Positions 9,517 through 20,023 of a stretch of DNA of 64,000 nucleotides are shown here, piece after piece. A program made the position numbers and the translations under genes. The DNA comes from Pseudoclavibacter helvolus (GTDB taxonomy: Bacteria > Actinomycetota > Actinomycetes > Actinomycetales > Microbacteriaceae), in NCBI RefSeq assembly GCF_014191305.1, contig NZ_JACHWJ010000004.1, forward strand, positions 310,001-374,000, read 5' to 3'. The first letter of the stretch is position 1, and each line of letters opens with the position of its first letter. Under the pieces are notes generated by a model, which saw only the letters and a program-made list of their open reading frames with translations, ran no database searches and was not told where the DNA came from.

Positions 9517-9951
9517 GTGGCAGACGTACTGAGCCTTGACAGCATCCGTCTCGGCGGAACCGCGCGCACGCGCGAAGAAGCCATCACGGAGGCGGGTGAG
9601 CTGCTTGTCGCGGCTGGCGCCGTGACGCAGGACTACATCCAGGCGATGCACGATCGCGAGCAGAGCGTCTCGACGTTCATGGGCAACTACCTCGCCATCC
9701 CGCACGGAACGAACGAAGCCAAGGACACCATCCTGGGCTCCGCGCTCTCCGTCGTGCGGTACGACGAGCCGATCGACTGGGGCGGAAACGAGACCCGCTT
9801 CGTCATCGGTATCGCCGGCAAGGACGGCGGCCACCTCGAGATCCTCTCGAGCGTCGCAATCGTGTTCAGCGATGAGGACAATGTGGAGGCTCTCCTCAAG
9901 GCGGAGACACCGGAGGAGCTCGCGCAGCTCCTCGGGGACGTGAACGAGTAA
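9517..9951 (+). CDS. mtlF: PTS mannitol EIIA component
   Basis: The 144-aa protein accepts phosphate from HPr on H63 in the motif [12 protein letters not shown] and passes it to C425 of the EIICB. It starts with GTG at 9517 after an AAAGGA Shine-Dalgarno, 40 bases behind mtlA. Its TAA stop shares one base with the mtlD ATG (TAATG), so translation of the two is coupled. The family is PTS EIIA type 2 (fructose/mannitol). Context makes mannitol the likely substrate. Confidence 0.95.
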   Translation: MADVLSLDSIRLGGTARTREEAITEAGELLVAAGAVTQDYIQAMHDREQSVSTFMGNYLAIPHGTNEAKDTILGSALSVVRYDEPIDWGGNETRFVIGIAGKDGGHLEILSSVAIVFSDEDNVEALLKAETPEELAQLLGDVNE

Positions 9952-11090
9952 TGAAGGCAGTTCACATCGGAGCAGGCAACATCGGGCGCGGCTTCATCGG
10001 GCTTGTCCTGCATGAAGCCGGGTACGAGGTCGTCTACGCCGACGTCAACGCCGACCTGATCGGTGCGCTTCAGGCCGTCGACACCTACACGGTGCACGAG
10101 GTCGGACCGGCAGCCAAGAGCCACGTCGTGGATCGCTTTCGGGCGATCAACTCGGCGACGCACGAGGACGACGTCGTGCAGGAGATCGCAACTGCAGACA
10201 TCGTCACGTGTGCCGTCGGGCCGAACGTGCTCCGCTTCATCGCGCCCGTCATCCGCAAGGGCCTCGCGGCCCGCGCGGCTGACGCGCCGAAGCTGGCCGT
10301 CATGGCGTGCGAGAACGCGATCGGTGCCTCCGACACACTGAAGGGGCTTGTCCTCGACGGTGCTGAGGAGCTTGCGGACCGTGCTGTCTTCGCCAACACG
10401 GCCGTCGACCGCATCGTTCCGGAGCAGGCTGTGGAAGGTGTCGACGTCACCGTCGAGGACTTCTTCGAGTGGACGATCGACCGGACGCCGTTCGACGGCG
10501 CCGAGCCGAGCATCCCGAATGCCCACTTCGTGGACGACCTCAACCCGTACATCGAGCGCAAGCTCTTCACGGTGAACACGGGCCACGCGACGATCGCCTA
10601 CCACGGCTTCGTCGCGGGCGCCTCGAACATGCAGGATGCGCTTGCGCTTCCCGCGGTCGCGGCGGAGGTCGAAGCGGTGCTCGGCGAGACGAGCCGAGTA
10701 CTCGTGTCGCAGTTCGGGTTCTCGGAGGACGACCACGCTGAGTACGTCGCGACGACGCTCTCGCGGTTCGCGAACCGGGACTTGCCCGACCAGCCCGCAC
10801 GCGTCGGCCGCCAGCCGCTGCGCAAGCTCTCGGCGAAGGAGCGCTTCGTGCGCCCCGCGTCGGAAGCCGCAGCAGCTGGTCTGCCGTACGACGCGCTCGT
10901 GCGAGCCATCGGAGCTGCGCTTCGGTTCGACTTCGAGGGCGACCAGGAGAGCGTCGAACTTCAGCAGAAGCTCGCGACGCTCGACGCTGAGACGTTCACT
11001 CGCGAGGTCACCGGCCTCGAGAGCGGTGCGCTCTTCGCCGCCGTCGTCGCAGAGGTCGAGCAGGCGCAGGCGGCACGCACCGCCGCCTAG
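9951..11090 (+). CDS. mtlD: Mannitol-1-phosphate 5-dehydrogenase
   Basis: MtlD oxidises mannitol-1-phosphate to fructose-6-phosphate with NAD+, connecting the PTS uptake to glycolysis. The 379-aa product begins with an NAD-binding fold ([18 protein letters not shown]) and contains the family segment [12 protein letters not shown]. The start overlaps the mtlF stop by one base. With mtlA and mtlF this forms a complete mannitol unit, ended by a perfect hairpin. No mtlR-type regulator is seen beside it, so control by mannitol is not evident from this window. Confidence 0.96.
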   Translation: MKAVHIGAGNIGRGFIGLVLHEAGYEVVYADVNADLIGALQAVDTYTVHEVGPAAKSHVVDRFRAINSATHEDDVVQEIATADIVTCAVGPNVLRFIAPVIRKGLAARAADAPKLAVMACENAIGASDTLKGLVLDGAEELADRAVFANTAVDRIVPEQAVEGVDVTVEDFFEWTIDRTPFDGAEPSIPNAHFVDDLNPYIERKLFTVNTGHATIAYHGFVAGASNMQDALALPAVAAEVEAVLGETSRVLVSQFGFSEDDHAEYVATTLSRFANRDLPDQPARVGRQPLRKLSAKERFVRPASEAAAAGLPYDALVRAIGAALRFDFEGDQESVELQQKLATLDAETFTREVTGLESGALFAAVVAEVEQAQAARTAA

Positions 11091-11107
11091 GGTCCGCACC
11101 AATCACT

Positions 11108-11149
11108 GCAGGAAGCCCCTCCCGAGTTCGCTCGGGAGGGGCTTCCTGC
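11108..11149 (+). terminator. Perfect 19-bp terminator hairpin after mtlD
   Basis: The 19-base arm gcaggaagcccctcccgag (11108-11126) pairs without mismatch with 11131-11149 around a TTCG tetraloop. The sequence tail (cgtctgttg) is only weakly T-rich. Confidence 0.9.
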
Positions 11150-11222
11150 CGTCTGTTGCCCGGACGCTCGCCGGATGACGCTGGCCGGATGACGCTGGGG
11201 TGGCGTCGGTTGGCCGGTCAGT

Positions 11223-11288
11223 CTCGGGATGGGTTCCTCATCTCGGGATGGGGAGCAAGCCATCCCGAGATGAGGAACCCATCCCGAG
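11223..11288. repeat. Perfect 29-bp inverted repeat, first of a pair
   Basis: Positions 11223-11251 and 11260-11288 are exact reverse complements separated by eight bases. Each arm itself contains ctcgggatgg twice, so the element is a repeat within a repeat. It lies between the convergent mtlD and coaA genes, beyond the mtlD terminator. No reading frame is conserved across it. A bidirectional terminator or REP-like element is possible. Confidence 0.85.
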
Positions 11289-11341
11289 TCGAGCGGATGG
11301 GGCAATCGCCCCGCCGCGAGGTGTCAGGATGCGTTCGCTAC

Positions 11342-11407
11342 CTCGGGATGGGTTTCGCGCTTCGGGATGGCTTGCAACCCATCCGGAAGTGAGGAACCCA
11401 TCCGGAG
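11342..11407. repeat. Imperfect inverted repeat, second of a pair
   Basis: The left arm at 11342-11370 is a variant of the arm at 11223, and the right arm at 11378-11407 is a variant of 11260-11288 (cccgag replaced by ccggag). The loop is seven bases. The two hairpins therefore look like diverged tandem copies about 119 bases apart. The whole stretch 11150-11456 contains no gene that I can support. Confidence 0.75.
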
Positions 11408-11456
11408 TCGGGCGGATGGGCGGATGCGCGCGCCGAAGACCCCGGGGCTCCGACCG

Positions 11457-12407
11457 TCAGACCTTGCGGAGGAGGACGCTGCGCACCGTGTGGTCGCTGG
11501 CCTTGCGCAGCACCAGCTGTGCGCGCGACCGGGTCGGCATGACGTTCTCGCGTAGATTCGGGCCGTTGATGCGGGACCAGATGCTGCGAGCGTGCTCGAG
11601 CGCCTCGTCCGTGCTCAGATCGGCGAAGCGCCTGAAGTACGAGCGCGGGTTCGTGAACGCACCCCGCTGCAGCGACAGGAAGCGCTGCTCGTACCAGCGA
11701 GCGATGTCTTCGGAACGCGCGTCGACGTAGATCGAGAAGTCAAACATGTCGCTCACCGCGAGCGAGTGCGCCCGAGGTGGCTGGAGGACGTTGAGGCCCT
11801 CGACGATGAGGACGTCTGGCCGATTCACGACGATCTCCGCGTCCGGGACGATGTCGTAGCTCAGGTGCGAGTAGAACGGGGCCCGCGCCTCCGCGGCGCC
11901 GCTCTTGACCTTCGTGATGAAGCGCAGCAGCGCCCTCTGGTCGTAGGACTCCGGGAAGCCCTTGCGCTCCATGAGTCCGCGGCGTTCGAGTTCCGCGTTC
12001 GGGTACAGGAAGCCGTCGGTCGTGACGAGCTCGACCCTGGGGGTGTCCTCCCAGCGGCGGAGGAGCTCACGCAGCAGTCGGGACACGGTCGACTTGCCGA
12101 CGGCAACAGAGCCGGCCACGCCGATGACAAACGGGGTGGATGCGCTGCGCTCGCCGAGGAATCCGCTCGTGGCGCGGTGCAGTGAGCGCGCGTTCGAGAC
12201 GTACAGGTTGATGAGGCGCGAGAGCGGCACGTAGACGTCGCGGACTTCATCGAGGTCGAGGTGGTCGCCGAGCCCGCGGAGCCTGATGAGATCGGATTCG
12301 TCGAGCGACATCGGCGTGGAGGGGGCGAGGTCGGCCCAGTCCTGGCGGAGGATCTCGACGAAGGGCGAGTCTCCTCCGCTGCGCGGAATCTGACCAGTTG
12401 CGGACAT
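11457..12407 (-). CDS. coaA: Pantothenate kinase, type I
   Basis: CoaA phosphorylates pantothenate in the first committed step of coenzyme A synthesis. The 316-aa product has a P-loop [12 protein letters not shown] (K105) and the CoaA segments [14 protein letters not shown] and GLNVLQPP. It begins with ATG at 12407; the frame is open far upstream on this strand only because it runs antisense through glmS. It is divergent from glmS, with 60 bases between the two starts, so the promoters must be close or overlapping. Confidence 0.96.
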   Translation of the reverse strand: MSATGQIPRSGGDSPFVEILRQDWADLAPSTPMSLDESDLIRLRGLGDHLDLDEVRDVYVPLSRLINLYVSNARSLHRATSGFLGERSASTPFVIGVAGSVAVGKSTVSRLLRELLRRWEDTPRVELVTTDGFLYPNAELERRGLMERKGFPESYDQRALLRFITKVKSGAAEARAPFYSHLSYDIVPDAEIVVNRPDVLIVEGLNVLQPPRAHSLAVSDMFDFSIYVDARSEDIARWYEQRFLSLQRGAFTNPRSYFRRFADLSTDEALEHARSIWSRINGPNLRENVMPTRSRAQLVLRKASDHTVRSVLLRKV

Positions 12408-12467
12408 AGAACGCGAGTCTAGTGCGGTGTCCGGCCTCGCATGAGCGGTGCCCCTAAGATGGCCCGT

Positions 12468-14318
12468 ATGTGCGGAATTGTTGGTTACGTTGGTCCACGA
12501 GAGAGCCTCGACATCCTGATGGGCGGCCTCGCAAGACTTGAGTACCGGGGGTACGACTCCGCTGGTGTCGCGGTCATCGATGACGAGGGGCAGATCGAGA
12601 CTCGCAAGCGCGCGGGCAAGCTGAAGGTGTTGCGCGAAGATCTCGAGCGCCACCCGCTGGCCGACGGCCACACGGGCATCGGGCACACGAGGTGGGCGAC
12701 GCACGGCGGCCCCACGGACGCGAACGCGCACCCTCACCTCGCTGACGACGGCAAGCTCGCCGTCATTCACAACGGCATCATCGAGAACTTCGCCGAGCTC
12801 AAGGCCGAGCTGGTTGAGCTGGGCTACACCTTCCAGTCCGAGACCGACACGGAGGTCGCGGCCGTCATGATCGGCCACGTCTACCGCGAGGTCGGTAGCC
12901 TCGAGCAGGCGTTCCGAGCGGTCGTGCGCCGCCTCGACGGCGCCTTCACGCTGCTCGCGGTGCACGCAAACGAGCCAGGCCTCGTTGTCGGCGCGCGTCT
13001 CAACTCCCCGCTTGTCATCGGTCTCGGCGAGGGCGAGAACTTCCTCGGCTCCGACGTCGCAGCGTTCGTCGAGTACACGCCTCGCGCGCTGGCCGTCGGC
13101 CAGGAGCAGATCGTGCTCGTGCGTCCAGACTCGGTCGAGATCACCACCTTCGACGGTGAGCCGGCCACGGCTGAGGCATTCGAGGTCTCGTGGGATGCGT
13201 CCGCCGCCGAGAAGGGCGGCTGGCCGAGCTTCATGGCCAAGGAGATCGATGAGGACCCGGAGGCCGTGGCGAACACGCTCCGTGGCCGCATCGTCGAGGG
13301 CCGCGTGCACCTGCCCGACCTCGATTCGCTCGGGGATGACTTCTTCAACGACATCCACCGCATCATCATCGTCGCCTGTGGAACTGCCGCGTACTCGGCC
13401 CAGGTTGGCGCGTACGCCATGGAGAAGTGGGCCCGAGTGCCCGTGCAGGTCGAGCTGGCACACGAGTTCCGCTACCGCGACCCTGTCCTCGATTCCCGCA
13501 CGCTCATCGTCTCGATGAGCCAGTCGGGCGAGACCATGGATACCCTCATGGCGGTCCGCTACGCCATGTCGCGCGGTGCGAAGACGCTCTCGATCTGCAA
13601 CACGCAGGGTGCGACCATCCCGCGCGAATCCGACGCGGTCGTCTACACGCACGCTGGCCCAGAAGTGGCCGTCGCGTCGACGAAGGCGTTCCTCGCTCAG
13701 ATCACGGCGCTCTACTTGCTTGGCATCTACACGGCCACTGTGCGCGGCACGATGACCGACGAGCGTCGTGAGGAGCTCTTGACCGAGTTCCAGACCATCC
13801 CAGAGAAGGTTCGTACCGTGCTCGGCGTTCGTGAGCGCATCCACGAGCTCGCGAACTGGATGGCAGACACCCGTTCGGTGCTCTACCTGGGCCGCAACGT
13901 CGGCTACCCGATCGCGCTCGAAGGCGCGCTCAAGCTCAAGGAGATCGCGTACATCCACGCTGAGGGCTTCGCCGCCGGTGAGCTGAAGCACGGCCCGATC
14001 GCGCTCATCGAGCCAGGTCAGCCGGTCTTCGTCATCGTGCCGAGCCCTCGCCACGACGACACGCTGCACCCGAAGATCGTCTCCAACATTCAGGAGATCC
14101 GAGCACGCGGTGCCCGCGTCCTCGCGATCTGCGAGCTCGGCGACGCGGCGGTCCTGCCGTATGCGGACGAGGTCATCGCGGTTCCGCCGACCGAGCCCTT
14201 CTTCGAGCCGCTCCTTGCAGTCGTGCCGCTGCAGATCTTCGCGATCGAGCTTGCGACGGCGAAGGGTCTCGACGTGGACCAGCCGCGCAACCTGGCGAAG
14301 TCCGTCACCGTCGAGTAG
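12468..14318 (+). CDS. glmS: Glutamine-fructose-6-phosphate aminotransferase (isomerizing)
   Basis: GlmS makes glucosamine-6-phosphate from fructose-6-phosphate and glutamine. The mature enzyme needs an N-terminal cysteine nucleophile, so the start is the ATG at 12468 ([13 protein letters not shown]), not the upstream in-frame ATG at 12441. The glutaminase domain covers about 1-220 ([16 protein letters not shown]) and two SIS sugar-isomerase domains about 290-616 ([20 protein letters not shown], ending KSVTVE). 616 aa. The product feeds GlmM. The short upstream gap has no room for a glmS ribozyme. Confidence 0.97.
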   Translation: MCGIVGYVGPRESLDILMGGLARLEYRGYDSAGVAVIDDEGQIETRKRAGKLKVLREDLERHPLADGHTGIGHTRWATHGGPTDANAHPHLADDGKLAVIHNGIIENFAELKAELVELGYTFQSETDTEVAAVMIGHVYREVGSLEQAFRAVVRRLDGAFTLLAVHANEPGLVVGARLNSPLVIGLGEGENFLGSDVAAFVEYTPRALAVGQEQIVLVRPDSVEITTFDGEPATAEAFEVSWDASAAEKGGWPSFMAKEIDEDPEAVANTLRGRIVEGRVHLPDLDSLGDDFFNDIHRIIIVACGTAAYSAQVGAYAMEKWARVPVQVELAHEFRYRDPVLDSRTLIVSMSQSGETMDTLMAVRYAMSRGAKTLSICNTQGATIPRESDAVVYTHAGPEVAVASTKAFLAQITALYLLGIYTATVRGTMTDERREELLTEFQTIPEKVRTVLGVRERIHELANWMADTRSVLYLGRNVGYPIALEGALKLKEIAYIHAEGFAAGELKHGPIALIEPGQPVFVIVPSPRHDDTLHPKIVSNIQEIRARGARVLAICELGDAAVLPYADEVIAVPPTEPFFEPLLAVVPLQIFAIELATAKGLDVDQPRNLAKSVTVE

Positions 14319-14324
14319 TAGAGC

Positions 14325-14699
14325 GTGATCGTCGGGATCGGAGTCGACACTGTGGAGCTCGCGCGATTCGCGCGGGCTCTGCAGCGTGCACCTCGTCTGC
14401 GCGAACGCCTCTTCACTCCGGCGGAGCGCGAACGATCGCTCGCGTCCCTCGGCGCGCGATTCGCTGCGCGCGAGGCGGCCGTGAAGGCGCTCGGCGGAAT
14501 CGGGTCGCTCAGCTTCCTCGACTTCGAGGTTGAGAGCGGCCCGGCAGGGCGTCCGGAGTTCGCCCTGACGCCTGCGCTCCGCGCGCACCTGGCAGCTGTC
14601 GGGGTCGACCACCTGCACCTGTCGCTGACCCACGAGCGAACGACGGCAACCGCGTTTGTCATCGCCGAGCGGGCCGCTCCCGCGGGGTCTCGCTCGTGA
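14325..14699 (+). CDS. acpS: Holo-[acyl-carrier-protein] synthase
   Basis: AcpS transfers the phosphopantetheine arm of CoA to acyl carrier protein. The 124-aa product begins [15 protein letters not shown] (metal-binding Asp8) and has the second motif [13 protein letters not shown] with the conserved Glu/Lys. The start is GTG at 14325, six bases after glmS. Its TGA overlaps the GTG of the next gene (GTGA), so acpS and the alanine racemase are translationally coupled. The glmS-acpS-alr order is common in actinobacteria. Confidence 0.94.
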   Translation: MIVGIGVDTVELARFARALQRAPRLRERLFTPAERERSLASLGARFAAREAAVKALGGIGSLSFLDFEVESGPAGRPEFALTPALRAHLAAVGVDHLHLSLTHERTTATAFVIAERAAPAGSRS

Positions 14700-16567
14700 G
14701 CGGGCCCCGTATCGACGTCGACCTCGACGCCGTCCGTGCCAACGTGCGAGCCGTGGCGGAACTCACTGGCACGCCGCTCCTCGCCGTCGTCAAGGCGAAC
14801 GCCTACGGGCACGGCGCAAGCCAGGTGGCCAGGGCCGCTCTCGAGGGCGGCGCGGAGCGTCTCGGCGTCGTCGACCTCCGCGAGGCTCTTGCGCTTCGCG
14901 CGGACGGCTTCACGGAACCGATCCTGACGTGGATGCACGGGGCCCGCACCGACTGGCTCGCCGCTCTGGACGCGGACATCGAGCTTGGTATCTCGTCGCT
15001 TGCGCAGCTCGAGCTTCTCGACATCGGGTTGGGGCGGCTGGAGCACTCCGACCATTCCGTGGTTGTGCACCTCAAGCTCGATACGGGCCTCGGCCGCAAT
15101 GGCATCAGCGCGATCGAGTGGGAATCGGCCTTCACGAAGGCGGCCGAACTCGAGGCGCGAGGGCTCATCCGACTTGAGGGGCTGTTCAGCCATCTCGCCG
15201 GTGCCGGAGCGGCGGAGGACGCCGCCCAGCTGGCGTCATTCAAGCGCGCACTCGAGCTGGCTGCTCGCTGCGGCTTGACTACTTCTGTCCGCCACCTCGC
15301 AGCCACGGCGGGGTCGATGTCGCTGCCCGAGTCGCGCTTTGACCTCGTCCGCCTCGGAGTCTCCCTCTACGGGCTTTCCCCGTTCTCGGCGGGTACTGAG
15401 TGCCCTGTGGTGTTGCATCCGGCGCTCTCGCTGAGCGCGCCTATCCGCGAAGACCCGCGAGGGTTCAGGGTCGACCTCGGCCAGGCCGTCGGCCTGCCGC
15501 CGGTTGCTGCGGGCTCCGTCGAGCTCCTCGACGACACCGGGGCCGCGTGGCGTGTGGCATCCGTCGACTCCCTCGAGCTGCGAATCGAGCCCCTCGAGGG
15601 TGCCGCTGCTGCGTCCTCCCGACTCGATCAAAGCGAGGAACAGCCCCGCCTGCTGGTCATCGACGCTGCCGGCTCGGCAAGCGCTGACACGTGGGCGGCA
15701 GCAGCCGGGACCATCAACTACGAAGTCGTCACGCGGCTCAGCACGCGCATTCCTCGGCACTACTCTGGCGTCACCGCGCCGAGGGGGATGGGTCTGGCGC
15801 ACGCGCCGGCGCAGCGCGACGGCTGCGAGCTCGCGCTTGCGCCGCGCCGCGAGCTCACCGTCGACGTGGAGCTGCTGCGGACCCGCATGGGCGAGCGAGC
15901 TCGCGAGCTTGCAGGGGCACTTGCCGCAGGCATGGGGGCCCGCCACGCGGCCAGGGCCTTCAGTGTCGACGTCTCCGCGGACGCCTACGGGCACGGCGCC
16001 CACCTCGTGGCCGGATTGGCGCTCGAGTACGGGCTGCTCCCTCTCGTCGCCACGAAAGCCGACCTGGAGCACGTGGGTGAGGCGGACCGGCGTGCCACGC
16101 TTGTCGACCACGAGCGAACCAGCGACGCGGCGAGCCGTGCGGTCTACGGCTTCCACGACCCGAACGCGAGAGTCACGGTCTCCCTCACGAGCGAGCTCGC
16201 ACACGTCAAGCGGGTAACGGCTGGACACGGAGTCTCGTACGGCTACGACTGGATCGCTGAAGAGCCGACGACGCTCGGGCTCGTTCCGCTTGGTTACGCC
16301 GATGCGATTCCGCGCCGGGTGGCTGGCCGAGGCGAAGTTGTTGTCGGCGGCGAGCGGAGGCCCATCATCGGGCGTGTCGCGATGGATCAGGTGGTCATCG
16401 ACCTCCAGGACCAGGAGGCCTGGATCGGCATGCCGGTCTCGGTCTTCGGTTCGGAACCGCGCGACATCCACCTGCGTGAATGGGCCTCCTGGTCTGGCCT
16501 GGAGCCGCAGGCCTTCGTCGCCGCCTTCGGGCCGCGGATCGTGCGCCGGGAGCGGCACGCAGAATGA
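14696..16567 (+). CDS. alr: Alanine racemase, duplicated single-chain form
   Basis: Alr makes D-alanine for peptidoglycan using PLP. Normal enzymes are about 370 aa; this one is 623. Residues 1-230 form a full PLP barrel with lysine K33 ([10 protein letters not shown]) and GLFSHLAGA. Residues 231-355 should be the C-terminal domain but keep only its end ([11 protein letters not shown]) and lack SYG, GYAD and MDQ. Residues 385-480 resemble a shortened second barrel in which the lysine motif reads [10 protein letters not shown]. Residues 481-623 are a good C-terminal domain with catalytic Tyr515 (GVSYGYDW), GYAD and MDQ, but no TINYE. Alr sites form between two subunits, so this looks like a fused pseudo-dimer with one intact site. 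Starts GTG 14696, overlapping acpS. Confidence 0.85.
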   Translation: MSGPRIDVDLDAVRANVRAVAELTGTPLLAVVKANAYGHGASQVARAALEGGAERLGVVDLREALALRADGFTEPILTWMHGARTDWLAALDADIELGISSLAQLELLDIGLGRLEHSDHSVVVHLKLDTGLGRNGISAIEWESAFTKAAELEARGLIRLEGLFSHLAGAGAAEDAAQLASFKRALELAARCGLTTSVRHLAATAGSMSLPESRFDLVRLGVSLYGLSPFSAGTECPVVLHPALSLSAPIREDPRGFRVDLGQAVGLPPVAAGSVELLDDTGAAWRVASVDSLELRIEPLEGAAAASSRLDQSEEQPRLLVIDAAGSASADTWAAAAGTINYEVVTRLSTRIPRHYSGVTAPRGMGLAHAPAQRDGCELALAPRRELTVDVELLRTRMGERARELAGALAAGMGARHAARAFSVDVSADAYGHGAHLVAGLALEYGLLPLVATKADLEHVGEADRRATLVDHERTSDAASRAVYGFHDPNARVTVSLTSELAHVKRVTAGHGVSYGYDWIAEEPTTLGLVPLGYADAIPRRVAGRGEVVVGGERRPIIGRVAMDQVVIDLQDQEAWIGMPVSVFGSEPRDIHLREWASWSGLEPQAFVAAFGPRIVRRERHAE

Positions 16568-16580
16568 GAGGCGGGTTCTG

Positions 16581-17159
16581 ATGAGGGATGAGACGACACC
16601 CGGTACTTCCGTCGAGCTCGCGACTGCCGACGACATGGTTCGGGCGGGCGAGCTCATCGGCGCGCAGCTGGCGGCAGGAGACGTCCTCGTGCTGACGGGA
16701 CCGCTCGGCGCTGGCAAGACCACGTTCGCGCGCGGACTCGGCGCCGCTCTCGGGGTGAGAGGCCCGGTAACGAGTCCCACGTTCGTGCTGGCCCGGACAC
16801 ATCCGTCGTTGGTCGGCGGCCCTGAGCTCATCCACGTCGACGCTTATCGCCTCGGAGACCCGGCGGAGCTCGACGACCTCGGCCTCGACCTTGGCGCGAG
16901 CGTGACGGTCGTGGAGTGGGGGAGTGAAGCCGTTCCGCTCATCACCGATCGCTGGCTCGAGGTCACGATCGACCGGTCGACGGCGCTGGCGACGTCTGTA
17001 GGAGACGACGAGGGCCCAGCCGACCAAGGGCTCGAGGACGACGACGAGCCGCTCGACCCACGTCGCCTGACGCTCACCGCGACGGGCGTCTTCGACCGGC
17101 CGCTGGAAGCATCGCTAGGGCGGGCGCTACGGGCAGAGTTCGGCCCCTCGCCCGCGTAG
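16581..17159 (+). CDS. tsaE: tRNA t6A biosynthesis ATPase TsaE
   Basis: TsaE is the ATPase that cycles the TsaB-TsaD complex during threonylcarbamoyl-adenosine formation at tRNA position 37. The P-loop GPLGAGKTTFARG (K46), the segment VTSPTFVLARTHPS and the VEWGSEAVP segment are family hallmarks. The 192-aa length is somewhat above the usual ~155; the extra is an acidic insert after residue ~135. The ATG at 16581 follows alr by 13 bases. The gene lies in the alr-tsaE-tsaB-rimI::tsaD run. Confidence 0.93.
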   Translation: MRDETTPGTSVELATADDMVRAGELIGAQLAAGDVLVLTGPLGAGKTTFARGLGAALGVRGPVTSPTFVLARTHPSLVGGPELIHVDAYRLGDPAELDDLGLDLGASVTVVEWGSEAVPLITDRWLEVTIDRSTALATSVGDDEGPADQGLEDDDEPLDPRRLTLTATGVFDRPLEASLGRALRAEFGPSPA

Positions 17160-17169
17160 AATCGCTCCC

Positions 17170-17778
17170 ATGCTCTTAGCGATCGATACGTCAGCTGGCA
17201 CGGATGTCGCGATCGTCACCCCGCACGGCCGTGTGTTGGCAGAACGACGCAGCGCGGACACTAGGCACCACGCCGAGGCTGTCGGCGGCGCGATCGCGGA
17301 GGTGCTCGCGGATGCTGGGCTCTCGCCGCAGCACATCTCTCAGGTTGTCGGCGGCATGGGCCCCGGCCCGTTCACGGGCCTCCGGGTGGGCGTCGCCGCG
17401 GCGCGGACGTTCGCGTTTGCACGTGGCGTGCGCTTCATCGCCATGCCGAGCCACGACGCGGCCGCCCACGAATGGCGGGCCGCGCATCCTGAGGCCGCAG
17501 GGGACCTCCTCGTCACGACCGATGCGCGGCGCGGCGAACTCGCCTGCTCTCGCTACGAGGAAGGGCTCCTCGTCGCGAGCTCCTGTGAACTGCACAGGCC
17601 GGACGCCGTCCCCGATTCCGCCAACCGCTTCGACACGAGGACGATCTCGGCGGCCCATCTTGCACTCGCCTGGCTCGACCGCGAGATCCACGGGCTCGAG
17701 GCCGAGGCCAACTCGATCATCTACCTGCGCGGCGCTGACGCCGTGCCGTCCAACGGGCCCAAGCGGGTGACGGGTTGA
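17170..17778 (+). CDS. tsaB: t6A biosynthesis protein TsaB
   Basis: TsaB is the inactive ASKHA-fold partner that dimerises with TsaD. The 202-aa protein starts [20 protein letters not shown] and has [20 protein letters not shown], both typical. It begins 10 bases after tsaE. Its TGA shares one base with the ATG of the rimI::tsaD gene (TGATG), implying coupled translation and close stoichiometry of the partners. Confidence 0.95.
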   Translation: MLLAIDTSAGTDVAIVTPHGRVLAERRSADTRHHAEAVGGAIAEVLADAGLSPQHISQVVGGMGPGPFTGLRVGVAAARTFAFARGVRFIAMPSHDAAAHEWRAAHPEAAGDLLVTTDARRGELACSRYEEGLLVASSCELHRPDAVPDSANRFDTRTISAAHLALAWLDREIHGLEAEANSIIYLRGADAVPSNGPKRVTG

Positions 17779-19358
17779 TGCGCGTCAACCTGCGGGATGC
17801 GGTCGACGACGACATCCCCTCGATGGTTCGGCTCGACGAGGCCGCGTTCCCGCTCGACCCATGGTCGCCATCCATGCTCGCTGGTGAGGTCAAGAGCCAG
17901 CACACGCGGTACGTCGTTGTGGAGGACACTTCGACGGGCGAGATCCTCGCGGCCGCGGGGGTCATGGCGCTCCAAGGTGGCGGCGAGGCCGACGTTCAGA
18001 CGATCGCCGTCGACGAGCGCCTGCGGCGAGGAGGCTGGGCCACTCGAATGCTGGCGGAGCTGTTCGCCTGGGCTGAGTCGCGCGGCGCGAAGCAAGTGTT
18101 CCTCGAGGTGCGCGAGAACGGCGAGGCAGCGCGCTCCCTGTACTCGGGCCTCGGGTTCGAGGAGATCGGGCGCCGGCCCAAGTACTACCCACGAGAGGGT
18201 GTGGATGCGATCGTGATGCGAGGACAGCTTCCAGGGGTGCGAACCTCCGCTGACGCGCGAGTAGCGGCGGGTGCAACGAGGGCACCGCTCGTGCTCGGCA
18301 TCGAGTCGTCCTGCGACGAAACCGGCGTCGGCATCGTTCGGGGCCGTGAGCTTCTGGCCAACGAGGTTGCCTCGTCCATGGACGAGCACGCCATCTTCGG
18401 CGGAGTTGTGCCCGAGATCGCTGCGCGCGCCCACGCCGACGCCATAGTGCCGACGATCGAAGCAGCTCTCGCGACGGCGGGAGTCAGGCTCGACGAGCTC
18501 GACGCGATTGCCGTCACGCAGGGGCCGGGTCTCGCTGGCGCGCTCATGGTCGGGACGGCCGCGGCCAAGGCCCTGCACGTGGCCACGGGCATCCCGCTCT
18601 ACACCGTCAACCACCTCGTGGGCCACGTGGCGGCGGACGTGCTGCGCGACGACGTCGGGCAGCTCAAGCTGCCAGCGGTCGCGTTGCTCGTCTCAGGCGG
18701 CCACACGTCGCTGTTGCACGTTCGGGATCTCGTCGACGACGTCGAGCTGCTCGGCGAGACGATCGACGACGCCGCAGGCGAGGCCTTCGACAAGGTTGCT
18801 CGCCTGCTGCGCCTGCCGTACCCGGGCGGGCCCGAGATCGACAAGGCCGCCGCTGGTGGCGACCCGAAGGCGATCCGCTTCCCGCGCGGCCTCACGAAGC
18901 CGAAAGACCTCGAGAAGCACCGCTACGATTTCTCGTTCTCCGGCCTCAAGACCGCCGTCGCTAGGTGGGTCGAGGCAAAGGAGGACGCGGGCGAGCCCGT
19001 GCCCGTGGCGGACGTGGCCGCGAGCTTCCGCGAGGCCGTCGCCGACGTGCTCACGGCGAAGGCCGTCGCTGCCTGCACCGCGCTCGGTGTGCCGCGCCTC
19101 GTCCTCGGGGGAGGCGTGGCGGCGAACGCCCGCGTGCGCGAGCTGGCGGAGGAACGCTGCGCAGCTGCCGGTATCGAGCTCCGCATCCCACCGCTCCGAC
19201 TCTGCACCGACAACGGAGCGATGATCGCCGCGGTCGGGGCGATGCTGGTCGCAGCAGGCAAGCCGCCGGCGCCGCTCGACTTCGCAGCGGACTCGACCCT
19301 GCCAGTGGCGACGCCGCAGGCATTGCACGCGGAAACAGCCATGGGGGAGCGCGCATGA
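17778..19358 (+). CDS. tsaD: RimI acetyltransferase / TsaD fusion
   Basis: A 526-aa two-domain protein. Residues 1-150 are a GNAT fold like RimI, which acetylates the N-terminus of S18 (acetyl-CoA loop [15 protein letters not shown], then [20 protein letters not shown]). Residues 171-526 are full-length TsaD ([16 protein letters not shown], metal histidines in [26 protein letters not shown]), the catalytic subunit that transfers threonylcarbamoyl to A37 of tRNA. In most bacteria the two are separate adjacent genes. No frameshift is needed to join them. Start ATG 17778; TTG 17775 is an alternative. Confidence 0.94.
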   Translation: MRVNLRDAVDDDIPSMVRLDEAAFPLDPWSPSMLAGEVKSQHTRYVVVEDTSTGEILAAAGVMALQGGGEADVQTIAVDERLRRGGWATRMLAELFAWAESRGAKQVFLEVRENGEAARSLYSGLGFEEIGRRPKYYPREGVDAIVMRGQLPGVRTSADARVAAGATRAPLVLGIESSCDETGVGIVRGRELLANEVASSMDEHAIFGGVVPEIAARAHADAIVPTIEAALATAGVRLDELDAIAVTQGPGLAGALMVGTAAAKALHVATGIPLYTVNHLVGHVAADVLRDDVGQLKLPAVALLVSGGHTSLLHVRDLVDDVELLGETIDDAAGEAFDKVARLLRLPYPGGPEIDKAAAGGDPKAIRFPRGLTKPKDLEKHRYDFSFSGLKTAVARWVEAKEDAGEPVPVADVAASFREAVADVLTAKAVAACTALGVPRLVLGGGVAANARVRELAEERCAAAGIELRIPPLRLCTDNGAMIAAVGAMLVAAGKPPAPLDFAADSTLPVATPQALHAETAMGERA

Positions 19359-19879
19359 CCACGCCAGAGCAGCCGAAATTGCCGCCGCGGAAGCCCGTAG
19401 AGCTCCCGCCCATCGATCGCACCCCAGTGGACGACACCAGCAACGCCGCCTATTCTGCGCTCACCCCGCGCCCGCGCGCGGACATGGCTCCTTTCGAGCC
19501 GGACGCGTCTGCGGCGCCGGCGAAGTCCGCGTCCAGCAAGGGCGAGGTCGACCCGGCGGTTGCACACGTCCAGGCGACCGCAACGGCAACGGCGCCCGCC
19601 CGCCAGACGCCAGCTCCAGAGCCAACCGGCCTCGGCCTCAGCCGTGTCGCACTCGTCGCCTCCGTGGTCCTTTCGCTCGCGGCGGCCCTCGTTGCCCTCC
19701 TGCTCTCGGTATCGACAACACCCTCGCCGCTCTGGCCGCTCTACCTTGGGGCGAGCGTGGGCGCGGTTGCCGTGCTGTTGGCAGCGCTCGCTCGTCGCCA
19801 CCGAGGCTGGATCATCGCGCTCGTGCTCTCGGCGGCCGTTGTCGTCGGCTGTATCGCGTTCGCTTTCGTCGTCGCCTGA
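19355..19879 (+). CDS. Membrane protein with proline-rich N-terminus, unknown
   Basis: A 174-aa product. Residues 1-90 are hydrophilic and rich in Pro, Ala and Thr, without a recognised domain. Residues ~93-174 contain three hydrophobic helices ([38 protein letters not shown] and [19 protein letters not shown]). The ATG overlaps the tsaD stop (ATGA), so it is likely translated with tsaD. The topology resembles the three tandem genes downstream, but I see no clear sequence similarity. Function unknown. Confidence 0.75.
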   Translation: MTTPEQPKLPPRKPVELPPIDRTPVDDTSNAAYSALTPRPRADMAPFEPDASAAPAKSASSKGEVDPAVAHVQATATATAPARQTPAPEPTGLGLSRVALVASVVLSLAAALVALLLSVSTTPSPLWPLYLGASVGAVAVLLAALARRHRGWIIALVLSAAVVVGCIAFAFVVA

Positions 19880-20023
19880 ACCCGGCATGCGGCGAGGGAC
19901 GTCTTCGTGGTGTCGGCGAAGTCATCCTCCGGGATGACGGACCCATGGCCGGCGGTATGACGAAGCGCCAGGGTCGCCACCGTATCGTGGGGTGCATCCC
20001 AAGACCCCTCGAAAGGAGCGGAC

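Noticed and set aside
7764-9587. A 607-aa minus-strand frame opposite mtlA.
   Set aside because: It is rich in Asp/Arg/Glu in the manner of antisense frames at high GC, and the plus-strand EIICB is certain.
12408-12467. glmS ribozyme.
   Set aside because: The gap between coaA and glmS is 60 bases and shows no suitable fold; there is no room for the ribozyme.
12441-12467. Upstream ATG for glmS.
   Set aside because: GlmS needs an N-terminal Cys after Met removal, which only the ATG at 12468 provides.
11457-14633. A 1058-aa minus-strand frame.
   Set aside because: Only the last 316 residues (coaA) are a real protein. The rest is antisense to glmS and acpS, as high-GC third-position bias often allows.
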